A stretch of DNA of 64,000 nt, taken from assembly GCA_027486835.1 (NCBI GenBank), contig JAIXOJ010000044.1:1-64000 (forward strand), in the 5' to 3' direction. Under the pieces are notes generated by a model. That model had not been told where the DNA came from. It searched no databases and worked only from the letters and a program-made list of their open reading frames with translations. Shown piece after piece: positions 38,469-48,258 of this stretch. The position numbers and the translations under genes are program-made. Positions within the stretch are counted from its first letter, which is position 1. Each line of letters starts with the position of its first letter. Source of the stretch: Chitinophagaceae bacterium. Lineage in GTDB: Bacteria; Bacteroidota; Bacteroidia; Chitinophagales; Chitinophagaceae.

Positions 38469-40322
38469 ATGTATAGGACGCACACGTGTGGAGCATTACG
38501 AATAGAACAGGCAGGACAAACTGTTACCCTAGCTGGGTGGGTTCAAACTGTTCGCAAATTTGGTAGTATCACTTTCGTTGATTTAAGAGACAGGTACGGT
38601 ATTACCCAATTATTATTTAACGAATCGCTGAATGCAAAATTGGATGCCCAACCCTTGGGAAGAGAGTTTGTGGTTCAAGCTACAGGAACAGTGAATGAGC
38701 GAAGCAATAAAAATGCAAACATTCCAACAGGTGAAATAGAACTGTTAGTTACAGAATTTAGTATTCTTAACAAGAGTGCAGTACCCCCTTTTACCATACA
38801 AGACGATACAGATGGCGGGGATGATCTGCGCATGAAGTATCGTTTCTTGGATTTGCGGAGGAATGCAGTGAAGCGTAATTTAGAATTGAGGTATGCTGTA
38901 AACAGAAGTGCCAGAAACTATTTGCATGAACACCAGTTTATGGACATTGAAACTCCATTTCTAATCAAATCTACCCCCGAAGGTGCTAGAGATTTTGTAG
39001 TGCCTAGCCGCATGAATGCTGGACAGTTTTATGCACTGCCGCAAAGCCCGCAAACTTTCAAGCAATTATTAATGGTAAGTGGTTATGACCGTTATTACCA
39101 AATAGTAAAGTGCTTTAGAGATGAAGATTTACGTGCAGACAGGCAACCAGAGTTTACACAAATTGACTGTGAGATGGCTTTTGTGGAACAGGAAGACATC
39201 TTGCAAATGTTTGAGGGGTTGGTTAAACGAATTTTCAAGGATGTGAAAAACATAGACTATACGGAACAAGTAAAGCGCATTACATGGGAAGAAGCCATGT
39301 GGAATTATGGGAATGACAAGCCAGATATCCGTTTTGGAATGGAAATAGCCAATCTAAAATTTCCTAAGCACGCCTTTCCAACAAGGAATGCAGCTGTCTT
39401 TAATGAAGGGACTAATGGCGCAGAACATGCGGCACTAGCCAGTGATTTTTCCGTGTTCAACAGTGCTGAAACGGTGTTGGCTATTGCAGCCCCAGGTTGT
39501 AGCGAATACACAAGAAAACAGACAGATGAGCTGACAGAATGGGTGAAAAGGCCACAGATCGGAATGAAGGGGTTGGTGTTTATTAAGTGTAATAAAGATG
39601 GTAGCTACAAAAGCAGTGTAGATAAATTTTACCCTGAAACCCAATTGAAGGCATTGGCAGATGCAGCCAATGCACAACCTGGCGACTTGGTTTTGGTATT
39701 AGCGGGTAATGAAGAGCGCACCAGAAAAGCAACAAGCGATTTACGGATGGAAATGGCCAGTAGGCTTGGGCTTAGGAAAAATGATGAGTTTAAGTTACTG
39801 TGGGTATTAGATTTTCCTCTGTTTGAATATGCGGAAGAAGAGAACAGATGGGTGGCAAGACATCATCCATTTACCTCTCCAAAACCAGATCAAATTGAGG
39901 TGATGATTAACAACGAGCCTACAATTGCAGATGCTTCGAAATATTTGGAACATCCTTACAGTAATATCAAAGCAAATGCCTACGACATGGTGCTAAATGG
40001 CAATGAAATTGGTGGAGGCAGCATACGAATTTATCAAAGAGAATTGCAGGAGAAAATGTTTGCCGCCTTGGGCATGAGCGAAGAAGAAGCCTTGCACAAG
40101 TTTGGATTCTTGCTAGGAGCGTTTGAATATGGAGCACCTCCTCACGGCGGCCTTGCTTTTGGTTTTGATAGGCTATGTGCCATTCTTGGTGGAAGTGAAA
40201 GCATCAGAGATTTTATAGCCTTCCCTAAAAACAACAGCGGAAGGGATGTAATGCTAGATGCTCCTGGACCTATAGATCAAAAGCAGTTTAAGGAATTACA
40301 AATTAAACTGGATTTGGCATAG
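38469..40322 (+). CDS. aspS: Aspartate--tRNA ligase
   Basis: AspRS charges tRNA-Asp. The 617-residue product is a class IIb synthetase. It has an N-terminal anticodon-binding OB-fold ([20 protein letters not shown]), motif 2 around [20 protein letters not shown], and the bacterial GAD insertion domain at about 290-430. Motif 3 is [15 protein letters not shown] near 562. Length is that of the bacterial form. GatCAB genes are not seen here, so whether it is discriminating or not cannot be judged from context. Confidence 0.96.
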   Translation: MYRTHTCGALRIEQAGQTVTLAGWVQTVRKFGSITFVDLRDRYGITQLLFNESLNAKLDAQPLGREFVVQATGTVNERSNKNANIPTGEIELLVTEFSILNKSAVPPFTIQDDTDGGDDLRMKYRFLDLRRNAVKRNLELRYAVNRSARNYLHEHQFMDIETPFLIKSTPEGARDFVVPSRMNAGQFYALPQSPQTFKQLLMVSGYDRYYQIVKCFRDEDLRADRQPEFTQIDCEMAFVEQEDILQMFEGLVKRIFKDVKNIDYTEQVKRITWEEAMWNYGNDKPDIRFGMEIANLKFPKHAFPTRNAAVFNEGTNGAEHAALASDFSVFNSAETVLAIAAPGCSEYTRKQTDELTEWVKRPQIGMKGLVFIKCNKDGSYKSSVDKFYPETQLKALADAANAQPGDLVLVLAGNEERTRKATSDLRMEMASRLGLRKNDEFKLLWVLDFPLFEYAEEENRWVARHHPFTSPKPDQIEVMINNEPTIADASKYLEHPYSNIKANAYDMVLNGNEIGGGSIRIYQRELQEKMFAALGMSEEEALHKFGFLLGAFEYGAPPHGGLAFGFDRLCAILGGSESIRDFIAFPKNNSGRDVMLDAPGPIDQKQFKELQIKLDLA

Positions 40323-40397
40323 TTGAATTGGTGACTAACAAATTAATGTCCCCCAGCATTAAAAGTTAATGAAGGGATTTCTGCAATCGATAATAAG

Positions 40398-40450
40398 GTG
40401 TGTATTCATTTGCCTGCTTGCAGTGTAAATTGAGTACACACTTTTTTATT
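40398..40450 (+). terminator. Probable terminator of aspS
   Basis: GTGTGTA pairs with TACACAC around a partly paired 30-base interior and is followed by TTTTTTATTT, 76 bp after aspS. Confidence 0.55.
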
Positions 40451-40610
40451 TAAAGGTTTCAGGATTAAACTAAGGATCACTGATTAAGGGCAAAATATTT
40501 TATTTCCCACCGTTTAGTGTTGCCATCCTTCTTCAAAATGTGTTTACGAAAAGGGAAAGTAAGCGGGTTCAAACAAATTCATTTACCAAAAGCCCATTAC
40601 TTTTACCACT

Positions 40611-41642
40611 ATGGTGTATTTTAACTGGACAGACAGTATTAATTTAATAAAGAAACTAACTTTTCGAAGGCTTTGGAATGCTACACTTGTCATGTCAAGC
40701 TATCAAATAAGTAAATTCTTGAAAAAACCAGTTCAGTGGGGCTATCCAATTTCCATATCTTTTGAACCAACCACTAGCTGTAACCTTCGGTGTCCTGAAT
40801 GCCCTAGTGGACTTAGAGAATTTACCCGCCCCACTGGAATGCTAAAAAAGGATTTCTTTAGGGAGACGATTGATGATATTCACAAAGAGATTTTATACCT
40901 GATTTTCTATTTTCAAGGTGAACCCTATCTAAATCCTGACTTTTTAGACATGGTAAAATATGCAAGCAGCAAAGGCATATACACTGCCACTAGTACTAAT
41001 GCACACTACCTTACTGACGAGCGTGCAAAGAAAACTGTAGAAAGCGGATTAGATAGGTTGATTATTTCCATTGATGGAACAACGCAAGATGTTTATCAGC
41101 AATACCGAGTGGGGGGTAAATTGGAGAAAGTGATAGAGGGGGCTAAAAACATTGTGAAATGGAAAAAGGAATTGAACAGTAAAACGCCATTTATTTTTTT
41201 CCAATTCTTAGTTGTTAAGCCAAACGAACACCAAATAGAAGCCGTTAAAAAACTGGGATTGGAAGTAGGCGTAGATCAAGTTCGCTATAAAACAGCTCAG
41301 GTATATGATTTTGAAAATGACCCAAACCAATTGATTCCAACCATAGAAAAATACAGCCGCTATAAAAAAGACAAAGATGGCAAAGTGAAATCGAAAAGTG
41401 GGTTACAAAACCATTGTTGGAAATTGTGGCATGCGAATGTGATTACTTGGGACGGGCTAGTGGTACCTTGTTGTTTTGATAAAGATGCAACCCACAGGCT
41501 TGGAAATTTGAAAACACAAAGCTTCAAGGAAACATGGAACAACGATAACTACAAACAATTTAGAACAGAATTGATGACCAGCAGAAAAAACATAGACATC
41601 TGCTCAAATTGTAGTGAAGGACTAACTGTGTGGGAAGATTAA
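40611..41642 (+). CDS. Radical SAM protein with SPASM-type C-terminus
   Basis: The 343-residue product has the radical SAM cluster motif C-N-L-R-C-P-E-C at 57-64 and the GEPYLNPDF (GGEP-like) segment near 104. A C-terminal cysteine set follows: C-W-K-L-W, V-P-C-C-F-D-K near 285 and C-S-N-C near the end. These suit an auxiliary iron-sulfur cluster of the SPASM/Twitch type. Such proteins modify peptides, sugars or other substrates. No precursor peptide or partner gene is visible nearby, so the substrate is unknown. A terminator follows. Confidence 0.85.
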   Translation: MVYFNWTDSINLIKKLTFRRLWNATLVMSSYQISKFLKKPVQWGYPISISFEPTTSCNLRCPECPSGLREFTRPTGMLKKDFFRETIDDIHKEILYLIFYFQGEPYLNPDFLDMVKYASSKGIYTATSTNAHYLTDERAKKTVESGLDRLIISIDGTTQDVYQQYRVGGKLEKVIEGAKNIVKWKKELNSKTPFIFFQFLVVKPNEHQIEAVKKLGLEVGVDQVRYKTAQVYDFENDPNQLIPTIEKYSRYKKDKDGKVKSKSGLQNHCWKLWHANVITWDGLVVPCCFDKDATHRLGNLKTQSFKETWNNDNYKQFRTELMTSRKNIDICSNCSEGLTVWED

Positions 41643-41704
41643 ATGAGTTAAGAAACATTCTAGAACTAAGTCGAAAGAAAGTTGCTAAGATTGGAATAAG
41701 AAAT

Positions 41705-41750
41705 AAAAAAAGCGGCTAAAGGAAAAACCCTCTAGCCGCTTTTTTTTGTG
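41705..41750. terminator. Bidirectional terminator between the radical SAM and lipoprotein genes
   Basis: AAAAAAAGCGGCTA and TAGCCGCTTTTTTTT pair, with further AGG/CCT pairing inside. A and T runs on both sides allow use from either strand. Confidence 0.9.
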
Positions 41751-41763
41751 TTAAATGTGCCAA

Positions 41764-42432
41764 TTATAATTCGGCAACAAGTTTATCGAGGAATGTTTTA
41801 CTCATTGCAGTTATGCTAGCATCATACTGATCAAGATAATTTTTGGTGGCCACTTTAGTAGGCTCAGAGAGTGGTTGGTCAACCACTTTGTCCACATTAG
41901 GGATTGTAATTACGCCAGTTTTTACTTCTGTACTTCCATCTAATACCCTATAAGATATTATTAAACTCTTTTTCTCAGGTTTGATGTAAAGTTCTTCGGA
42001 ACCAACTCCAAAAAATTTAGACCCATTATTTATGAAACTGAAATGATGAGGGATGGTAGCAAGCGTTAATTCAATGGTTTTACCATTCAACTTTTCTTTT
42101 AACTTCTTTCTGGGTGCATAGAATAACACCGTTTTACTAAAACTTGTCAAGGGGATAACAGGATTAATGGCACAAACATTATAATAATGCCATTTGCTAG
42201 TGATACCAGTAGAAGATTTTGTTTTCTCCTTCTCTTTGGTAATAGATGCCTTACTATCGTTTGCGGCGGCAGTATCAATTACTTTAAAGGTAATGTAGCT
42301 TTTTGCAGGGGGAGGAGGCGGGAAAGACTCCACATATTTTTCTGAAACCCAGCTATCTAAATTAACAGTAGGAGCGCATCCCAAAACAAGCATGGTGCTC
42401 AATAAAAAAAAGCAAAAACGATTCATTCTCAT
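41764..42432 (-). CDS. Unrecognised lipoprotein
   Basis: The function is not recognised. The 222-residue product has a lipoprotein signal peptide with lipobox V-L-G-C (Cys at about 19). A proline run (F-P-P-P-P-P-A-K) near 40 and a Lys/Ser/Thr-rich linker follow. The domain after that is mixed alpha/beta, with SFSKTVLFYAPRKKLKEKLN and LIISYRVLDGSTEVKTGVIT. It presumably sits in the outer membrane or periplasm. It converges on the radical SAM gene at a shared terminator. The 617 bp upstream (42433-43049) are AT-rich and hold no other gene that I can support. Confidence 0.65.
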   Translation of the reverse strand: MRMNRFCFFLLSTMLVLGCAPTVNLDSWVSEKYVESFPPPPPAKSYITFKVIDTAAANDSKASITKEKEKTKSSTGITSKWHYYNVCAINPVIPLTSFSKTVLFYAPRKKLKEKLNGKTIELTLATIPHHFSFINNGSKFFGVGSEELYIKPEKKSLIISYRVLDGSTEVKTGVITIPNVDKVVDQPLSEPTKVATKNYLDQYDASITAMSKTFLDKLVAEL

Positions 42433-43049
42433 TTCTCTATTAATAGAATTTTATAAATAAAAAAGGCAGTTATAAAGATTTGGATTATTAAAGGATTAAT
42501 GCCATGTAGAAATTGAAACCATCAAGCATGGCGAATAATAATATCGTGTAAAAATAGAGTAAAATAACAATCAACAAAATAGGATACCATACATTTTACA
42601 AATCCAATTTAGAAATAGTGTAAAAAGTATAAAATCAACTATTAAATATACTAATTATGTAATCAATACTCAAGTAAACTAAACAGCAATTCAATCCGCC
42701 TTAAGAATAAAAACCAGTTATAAACCTTTGGAGGTACAAAACCAACCTAATATATAACGAGTGAAAATCCTATTTATTGTGCAAGTTTATTTTTTCAGTG
42801 ATTATTTGTTCGATTTGAGATCAGATTTTACTAATTCTAGATTTTTATTAGGATTTTAAAATACCCGAAAAAAGAAAACAACGCTCATTCGATTTGTCCA
42901 AAATTTAGTTTAAATCATTACAAATGGTTGTACTATCAATTGTTGAAAAAAAGGTACACTTTTGAAAAACCCGTTAAACTTATACCAGTATTTAATAAAA
43001 GGCTAAGCGTAAAAAGGTTAGTTCTTTTAGACTAAGATGAAGGCGCATT

Positions 43050-43178
43050 ATGTTAGCTTATTTGGAAATAGTATTCGCAATTTTAATAGCCTTCTATAAG
43101 TTTCTAGGAATTGATGTAAGCGAACAGCTATCCCCTAAAAGAATTATCCTGCTTATCTTGCGGCACTGCTATGGATAA
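43050..43178 (+). CDS. Candidate 42-residue membrane peptide overlapping the dnaX start
   Basis: The frame ATG 43050 to TAA 43178 encodes 42 residues: LEIVFAILIAFYKFLGIDVS near the N-terminus, which would form one membrane helix, then SPKRIILLILRHCYG. It overlaps the dnaX start by 8 bp. It could be a small membrane protein, a leader peptide coupled to dnaX translation, or chance. No homologue is recognised. Confidence 0.3.
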   Translation: MLAYLEIVFAILIAFYKFLGIDVSEQLSPKRIILLILRHCYG

Positions 43179-45057
43179 ATTTATTGTATCTGCACGAAAG
43201 TACCGCCCTCAAAACTTTAATACAGTAGTAGGTCAAAGCCATATTACTACCACATTAAAAAATGCCATCAAAAACAATCAATTGGCGCATGCATTTTTGT
43301 TTTGTGGACCAAGGGGAGTAGGCAAAACCACCTGCGCCAGAATTCTTGCTAAAACAATAAACTGTACCAATCAAACATCGGAAGGTGAAGCCTGCAATAC
43401 TTGTAACAGTTGTACTTCTTTTGACGCAGGAGCAAGCATGAATATTCATGAATTAGATGCTGCCAGCAATAACTCTGTTGATGATATACGTAGCCTAGTG
43501 GAACAAGTTAGGTTTGCGCCACAAGCTGGGAAATACAAGGTGTATATTGTAGATGAGGTACACATGTTAACAACTGCGGCCTTTAATGCTTTTCTTAAAA
43601 CACTTGAAGAGCCTCCAAGCTATGCCATCTTCATTTTAGCAACAACAGAAAAGCATAAGATTTTACCTACGATATTGAGTAGGTGTCAAATTTTTGATTT
43701 TAAACGTATTACCACCAACGACACTGTTGAACACCTTCAAGAAATTATTGATAAAGAACATATCCAAGCCGATAAAGCTGCATTACAAGTTATTGCACAA
43801 AAGAGCGAAGGATGTATGAGAGATGCATTGAGCATTTTAGACAAGATTGTTAGTTTCACAAGTGGCGTTGTCAACTACCAAAATACACTTGAGCACCTCA
43901 ATATTTTAGACCACGATTACTATTTCAAATTATTGGAGAAATTACTTGCACAAGATATGGCAGGTGCCATTTTGTTGTACGATGAAATAAATCGGAAAGG
44001 TTTTGAAGGGGATATGGTACTAAACGGCTTCTCCGAATTTATAAGAAATATCCTTGTATGCAAAGACGAAAGAGCAATACAACTACTTGACGTTGTAGAA
44101 GGAATGGACAACAAGTATAAAACAGTAGCCAATTCTGTAAGTACTGGTTTTCTAATAAGTGCATTAAATGTTTTAAGTGAAGGCGAGCAGAGTTTTAAAA
44201 TGGCTCGCAATAAGCGACTTCACGTTGAGCTTACTATCATTAAATTGAACTTTTTACAACAAGCTATTGATATTACCTATCAAAATGACAACATTTCCCA
44301 AAAGAAGCGAGTGGATAGAGCAATAGCTATTCAGTATAATTCAATTAAGCAGATTCAAGTAAAGATGCCCCTTAAGTCTGTCCCCTTATCAGGGTCAACA
44401 AATGGGAAATTGCTAATAGAGGAAAAAAAAACAACTCCGCCTAATCTTTCTGCAATATTGCCATCTACACCAAATTCTAACGTAGCACAGCCATCAAAGG
44501 AAAATGGCATAGAAAATAAATCAGTAACTTATTTACAAGCTGTACCCAAAATCCCCGCCTCTACAGTTGCAGAGGTATTTACTCCGAATGACAGTAGTTC
44601 TAATAAAAAAAGCGTTCTTGATTTATTAAGAGCAAAGTATGGTGATCGTTACAATATTGAGCCGGTTATAGATCCAATAGCGATAACACATGAATCTCTG
44701 TTTGAAAAGTGGAATGATTTCACGCTTGAATTAAAAGAAGAAGGGAGGAATTCCCAAAGTAGTGCCTTTGCTCAATCTGAGTTAGAAATAATAGACGATA
44801 GTACTTTCTGTGTCCATGTTAATAGTGCCCTACAACAAAAATTTATAGAACAGGAAAAAACAAAATTGCTCGATTATTTGCAAAAACAATATTACAATAG
44901 ATTGATTAGTTTTACTTTCAAAGTAGTTGAATCTGAGAAGGAAGTAGTTCCATCTGTTTTGCAACTCAATAGCAAACAGCGTTTCGAAAGAATCGCCGCT
45001 CAATTTCCTTTGGTTCTAGAACTGAAACGGCGATTAAAACTTGAGATTGATTATTAG
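43171..45057 (+). CDS. dnaX: DNA polymerase III subunit gamma/tau
   Basis: DnaX is the clamp-loader ATPase. The 628-residue product has the Walker A motif GPRGVGKTT at 46-54 and zinc cysteines at 65, 75, 78 and 81. Next come the DELDAASN-like E-L-D-A-A-S-N-N-S-V-D-D-I-R segment, Walker B VYIVDEVHML and the sensor/SRC region ILSRCQIFDF. The AAA+ and collar parts end near 370; the rest is a low-complexity linker and a C-terminal tau-like domain. I see no clear slippery site for a short gamma form, but this was not tested base by base. Confidence 0.95.
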   Translation: MDKFIVSARKYRPQNFNTVVGQSHITTTLKNAIKNNQLAHAFLFCGPRGVGKTTCARILAKTINCTNQTSEGEACNTCNSCTSFDAGASMNIHELDAASNNSVDDIRSLVEQVRFAPQAGKYKVYIVDEVHMLTTAAFNAFLKTLEEPPSYAIFILATTEKHKILPTILSRCQIFDFKRITTNDTVEHLQEIIDKEHIQADKAALQVIAQKSEGCMRDALSILDKIVSFTSGVVNYQNTLEHLNILDHDYYFKLLEKLLAQDMAGAILLYDEINRKGFEGDMVLNGFSEFIRNILVCKDERAIQLLDVVEGMDNKYKTVANSVSTGFLISALNVLSEGEQSFKMARNKRLHVELTIIKLNFLQQAIDITYQNDNISQKKRVDRAIAIQYNSIKQIQVKMPLKSVPLSGSTNGKLLIEEKKTTPPNLSAILPSTPNSNVAQPSKENGIENKSVTYLQAVPKIPASTVAEVFTPNDSSSNKKSVLDLLRAKYGDRYNIEPVIDPIAITHESLFEKWNDFTLELKEEGRNSQSSAFAQSELEIIDDSTFCVHVNSALQQKFIEQEKTKLLDYLQKQYYNRLISFTFKVVESEKEVVPSVLQLNSKQRFERIAAQFPLVLELKRRLKLEIDY

Positions 45058-45108
45058 AAATAACCTTCTATACTATTTGATCTATGGATTAAAGGCCAAA
45101 AAGTTTGG

Positions 45109-45261
45109 TTAATCTTGCTTTTTTCCAAAAATATTGTCCACAGCCCCACCTAGCATCGGGAATTTTTCTTTAACAAATGAGGCAACAGTTTCTATTGCCT
45201 TAGCCGCTTGTTCAGGAGTTAAGCCTGCTTCGGTAGTAAGTTTTTCAATTAATTCATTCAT
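45109..45261 (-). CDS. Conserved-looking 50-residue protein
   Basis: A complete small gene lies on the minus strand from ATG 45261 to TAA 45109. The product starts MNELIEKLTTEAGLTPEQAA, continues with K-A-I-E-T-V-A-S-F-V-K-E-K-F-P and ends V-D-N-I-F-G-K-K-Q-D. It is amphipathic and helical, with a glycine hinge, and resembles short proteins of the DUF2267/DUF2780-like type in style. No function is known to me. It lies 85 bp downstream of clpX on the same strand, after the clpX terminator. Confidence 0.68.
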   Translation of the reverse strand: MNELIEKLTTEAGLTPEQAAKAIETVASFVKEKFPMLGGAVDNIFGKKQD

Positions 45262-45298
45262 CTAAGTATTGTTTAAAATTTTAAAAATGAGGAACAAT

Positions 45299-45335
45299 AA
45301 AAAAGCGATGATACATTAACATCATCGCTTTTTAT
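45299..45335 (-). terminator. Terminator of clpX
   Basis: AAAAAAGCGATGAT pairs with ATCATCGCTTTTT around ACATTAAC. On the minus strand it is followed by a T run, 11 bp after the clpX stop. Confidence 0.88.
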
Positions 45336-45345
45336 AAAAGTTAGT

Positions 45346-46611
45346 CTATGCAACTTTTAGCAAACTAAGTTTGCTTTTGTTAAACATATTCTCAGCATAA
45401 TCTAAAGTGATATGCAATTTGGTTTCTCCATTCCCTGGCATTTCAAACATAGCATCCGTTAAAATACTTTCACAGATGCTTCTTAATCCTCTTGCACCAA
45501 GTTTATACTCCATTGCTTTTTCAACCATAAAATTATAAACGGCATCTTCAAAAGAGAGTTCAATTCCTTCAAATTCAAATAATCGAGCGTATTGTTTTAC
45601 TAAAGAATTTTTTGGAACTGTTAAAATACTACGCAGTGTTTCCGCATCTAACGGATTTAGGTAAGTAACAATTGGTAATCTTCCTAATAACTCTGGTATT
45701 AAACCAAAACTTTTTAAATCCTGTGCATTGATAAACTGCAATAAATTTTTTCTTTGGTACTCTTGGGTTTCCTTATTTACATTAAAGCCAATTGCATTGG
45801 TGTTGATTCTTCTTGCTATAACTTTATCGATACCATCAAAAGCTCCACCACAAATAAATAAAATGTTCTTGGTATCCATTTTAATCATTTTTTGATCAGG
45901 GTGCTTTCTGCCACCTTGGGGCGGAACCAAAACTTCTGTACCTTCCAGCATCTTTAATAACCCTTGCTGTACTCCCTCTCCACTTACGTCTCTTGTTATA
46001 GATGGATTATCACCCTTTCTGGCAATCTTATCTATTTCATCAACATAAACGATACCTCTTTCGGCTGCTTGAACATCATAATTGCAGTTTTGCAATAAAC
46101 GTGTTAGCATACTCTCTACATCTTCACCAACGTAGCCTGCCTCTGTAAATACAGTGGCATCCACAATCGCAAATGGTACATTTAATAGCCGAGCGATGGT
46201 TTTAGCAATTAATGTTTTGCCAGTACCAGTTTCCCCAACCATAACGATATTGCTTTTTTCAATTTCAACATCATCGTTCAAAAGTTTTTGGTTTATCCTT
46301 TTAAAATGGTTGTAAACCGCTACAGTGATTACTTTTTTAGCATCATCCTGACCGATTATATATTCGTCAAGAAATTTTTTGATTTCAGAAGGTTTCTTAA
46401 TATTCAATTTGAAATTAGACCCTCCATTCAAACCTCCGATACCACCATTTATTGATGCGTCTTGTTTTAAACCCAATTCTTGCGAAATGATATCTTGGGC
46501 ATGTTCTACACAGTTTTCGCATATATGGCCTTCTTGACCAGCAATTAAGATTTTAACTTCATCTCTACCCCGGCCGCAAAACGAACAATGCAAATGAGTT
46601 TGTTTAGGCAT
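45346..46611 (-). CDS. clpX: ATP-dependent Clp protease ATP-binding subunit ClpX
   Basis: ClpX is the AAA+ unfoldase that feeds ClpP. The 421-residue product has the N-terminal zinc-binding domain with Cys 9, 12, 31 and 34 and Walker A GETGTGKT at 126-133. Walker B is in [14 protein letters not shown], the pore loop is [10 protein letters not shown], and the IGF-like loop for ClpP docking is I-G-F-N-V in the A-I-G-F-N-V-N segment near 274. The last gene of the clp group, it lies 88 bp after the 212-residue clpP. Confidence 0.97.
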   Translation of the reverse strand: MPKQTHLHCSFCGRGRDEVKILIAGQEGHICENCVEHAQDIISQELGLKQDASINGGIGGLNGGSNFKLNIKKPSEIKKFLDEYIIGQDDAKKVITVAVYNHFKRINQKLLNDDVEIEKSNIVMVGETGTGKTLIAKTIARLLNVPFAIVDATVFTEAGYVGEDVESMLTRLLQNCNYDVQAAERGIVYVDEIDKIARKGDNPSITRDVSGEGVQQGLLKMLEGTEVLVPPQGGRKHPDQKMIKMDTKNILFICGGAFDGIDKVIARRINTNAIGFNVNKETQEYQRKNLLQFINAQDLKSFGLIPELLGRLPIVTYLNPLDAETLRSILTVPKNSLVKQYARLFEFEGIELSFEDAVYNFMVEKAMEYKLGARGLRSICESILTDAMFEMPGNGETKLHITLDYAENMFNKSKLSLLKVA

Positions 46612-46699
46612 TTAAAATAAATTTTCCTTTTAAAATTGTACGATTTAATTTTCTCTAGTGTTGACAAAGTGATACGAACAATCTAGTAGCAATACTAAG

Positions 46700-47338
46700 T
46701 TATAATTGTGTCAAAATTCCATCAACTATTCCATATTCAACAGCTTCTTTAGCATCCATCCAATAATCGCGATCAAAGTCTGTCATAATCTGTTCAAACG
46801 TTTTACCACAATTTTCGGCAAGTATTCTTGCACCCAATTCCTTGGTCTTTCTAATCTGTTCGGCTTGAATTTCAATATCAGCACTTGTAGCCTGAAAATA
46901 ACCACCAATACTTGGTTGGTGTATCATTACCTCTCCATGTGGGTAGATAAATCTTCTTCCTTTTGCACCAACACTCAACAACAACGAACCCATACTTGCA
47001 GCCAATCCCATACAAATGGTACTAACCGGACTTGAGATTAATTTAATCGTGTCATAGATAACCATTCCGCTTGTAACTACTCCGCCAGGGCTATTTATGT
47101 AAAGCTTTATCTCTTCACCAGGATTGTCTGCTTCTAGTAACAATAATTTTGTAACAACTTCCTTCGCACTCTTATCATCTACTACCCCCCAAAAATAGAT
47201 TGCTCTTTTTTCAAAAAAAAGCTTCTCCATTTTTTTCATTACACCAGCACCAATTTGTTCTGGCTTGTCATTGTTTATTTTTTCTTCCTCATCGCCTTCC
47301 ATCAAATATTGATTAATAGCAAATCTTGACTGTATCAT
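46700..47338 (-). CDS. clpP: ATP-dependent Clp protease proteolytic subunit ClpP, paralogue adjacent to clpX
   Basis: The 212-residue product is a ClpP serine peptidase. Catalytic Ser115 lies in G-L-A-A-S-M-G-S, His140 in EVMIHQPSIGG, and the Asp in TDFDRDYWMDAKEA (Asp191), so the triad is complete. The N-terminal 40 residues are more polar than in E. coli ClpP and may be a propeptide or a distinct axial loop. It lies between the other clpP and clpX in one minus-strand run with short gaps (36 and 88 bp), so the three genes are probably cotranscribed. Confidence 0.95.
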   Translation of the reverse strand: MIQSRFAINQYLMEGDEEEKINNDKPEQIGAGVMKKMEKLFFEKRAIYFWGVVDDKSAKEVVTKLLLLEADNPGEEIKLYINSPGGVVTSGMVIYDTIKLISSPVSTICMGLAASMGSLLLSVGAKGRRFIYPHGEVMIHQPSIGGYFQATSADIEIQAEQIRKTKELGARILAENCGKTFEQIMTDFDRDYWMDAKEAVEYGIVDGILTQL

Positions 47339-47374
47339 TTAACTAATATTTTCGGTTAATGTTCTTTTCAATAA

Positions 47375-48073
47375 TTATTTTAGCGCAGCAGCTTTCCTCG
47401 GATTAATAAATAAAACCTCATCCACAATCCCGTATTCTTTCGCTTCTTCTGCTTTCATCCAAAAATCACGATCGCAGTCTTTTGCTACTGAGTCAATGTC
47501 TTTACCACTGTGTGCGGCTATGACCTCATACAACTCTCCTCTCAATTTTTTTATTTCTCTTGCAGTGATTTCAATATCTGTTGCTTGGCCTCCGATTCCT
47601 CCACTTGGTTGATGCAACATGATTCTACTATGTTTTAATGCAGTTCTTTTGCCTTTTACACCAGCACAAAGTAAAACAGCTCCCATACTTGCTGCTATTC
47701 CAGTACAAATGGTACTAACATCAGGGCTAATAAATTGCATTGTATCATAAACGCCTAAGCCGGCATAAACACTTCCTCCAGGACTATTGATATACATCTG
47801 TATGTCTCTTGTTCTGTCAACACTTTCCATAAAAAGTAGCTGGGCAGTAATAATATTGGCTACATAATCATTTATCCCCTCACCTAAAAAAATGATTCTA
47901 TCCATCATCAAACGGCTGAAAACATCCATTTGAGCAATGTTCATTGGTCTTTCCTCAATAATATAAGGAGTAAGATTAGTCGGGTTAAAATGTGCTTGAT
48001 AATTATGCAGGGTACCACTGCTAATACCTCTATGCTTTATAGCATATTTGTCAAATTCTTTTTTAGTATCCAT
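47375..48073 (-). CDS. clpP: ATP-dependent Clp protease proteolytic subunit ClpP, upstream paralogue
   Basis: The 232-residue product is a second ClpP with the catalytic residues Ser129 (GIAASMGAVLL), His154 (IMLHQPSGG) and Asp203 (KDCDRDFWMKAEEA). It differs widely from its neighbour at the N-terminus (about 45 residues) and in the handle region. The pair may form mixed tetradecamers, as is known for organisms with two ClpP proteins; that is inference here. The tig gene, often beside clpP elsewhere, is not upstream; a PorP/SprF gene is. Confidence 0.95.
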   Translation of the reverse strand: MDTKKEFDKYAIKHRGISSGTLHNYQAHFNPTNLTPYIIEERPMNIAQMDVFSRLMMDRIIFLGEGINDYVANIITAQLLFMESVDRTRDIQMYINSPGGSVYAGLGVYDTMQFISPDVSTICTGIAASMGAVLLCAGVKGKRTALKHSRIMLHQPSGGIGGQATDIEITAREIKKLRGELYEVIAAHSGKDIDSVAKDCDRDFWMKAEEAKEYGIVDEVLFINPRKAAALK

Positions 48074-48180
48074 TTAGTTAATTGTTTTAATAATAAAAAG
48101 GCAAAGTGAATACGGCCTTTCAAAATCTGTGCAAATAAAAATTGCTGACAATATGGCCGCATTTGGAATGTCTATAGAAC

Positions 48181-48214
48181 AAAAAAAGTAAATCTCACAA
48201 GAGGATTTACTTTA
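48181..48214 (-). terminator. Terminator of the PorP/SprF gene
   Basis: AAAGTAAATC pairs with GATTTACTTT. On the minus strand it continues into a run of seven T residues. It lies 45 bp beyond the stop codon. Confidence 0.78.
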
Positions 48215-48258
48215 ATTTTAATTATTACTTAGAGCAAGAGACTACAAGAGTGACTCTT

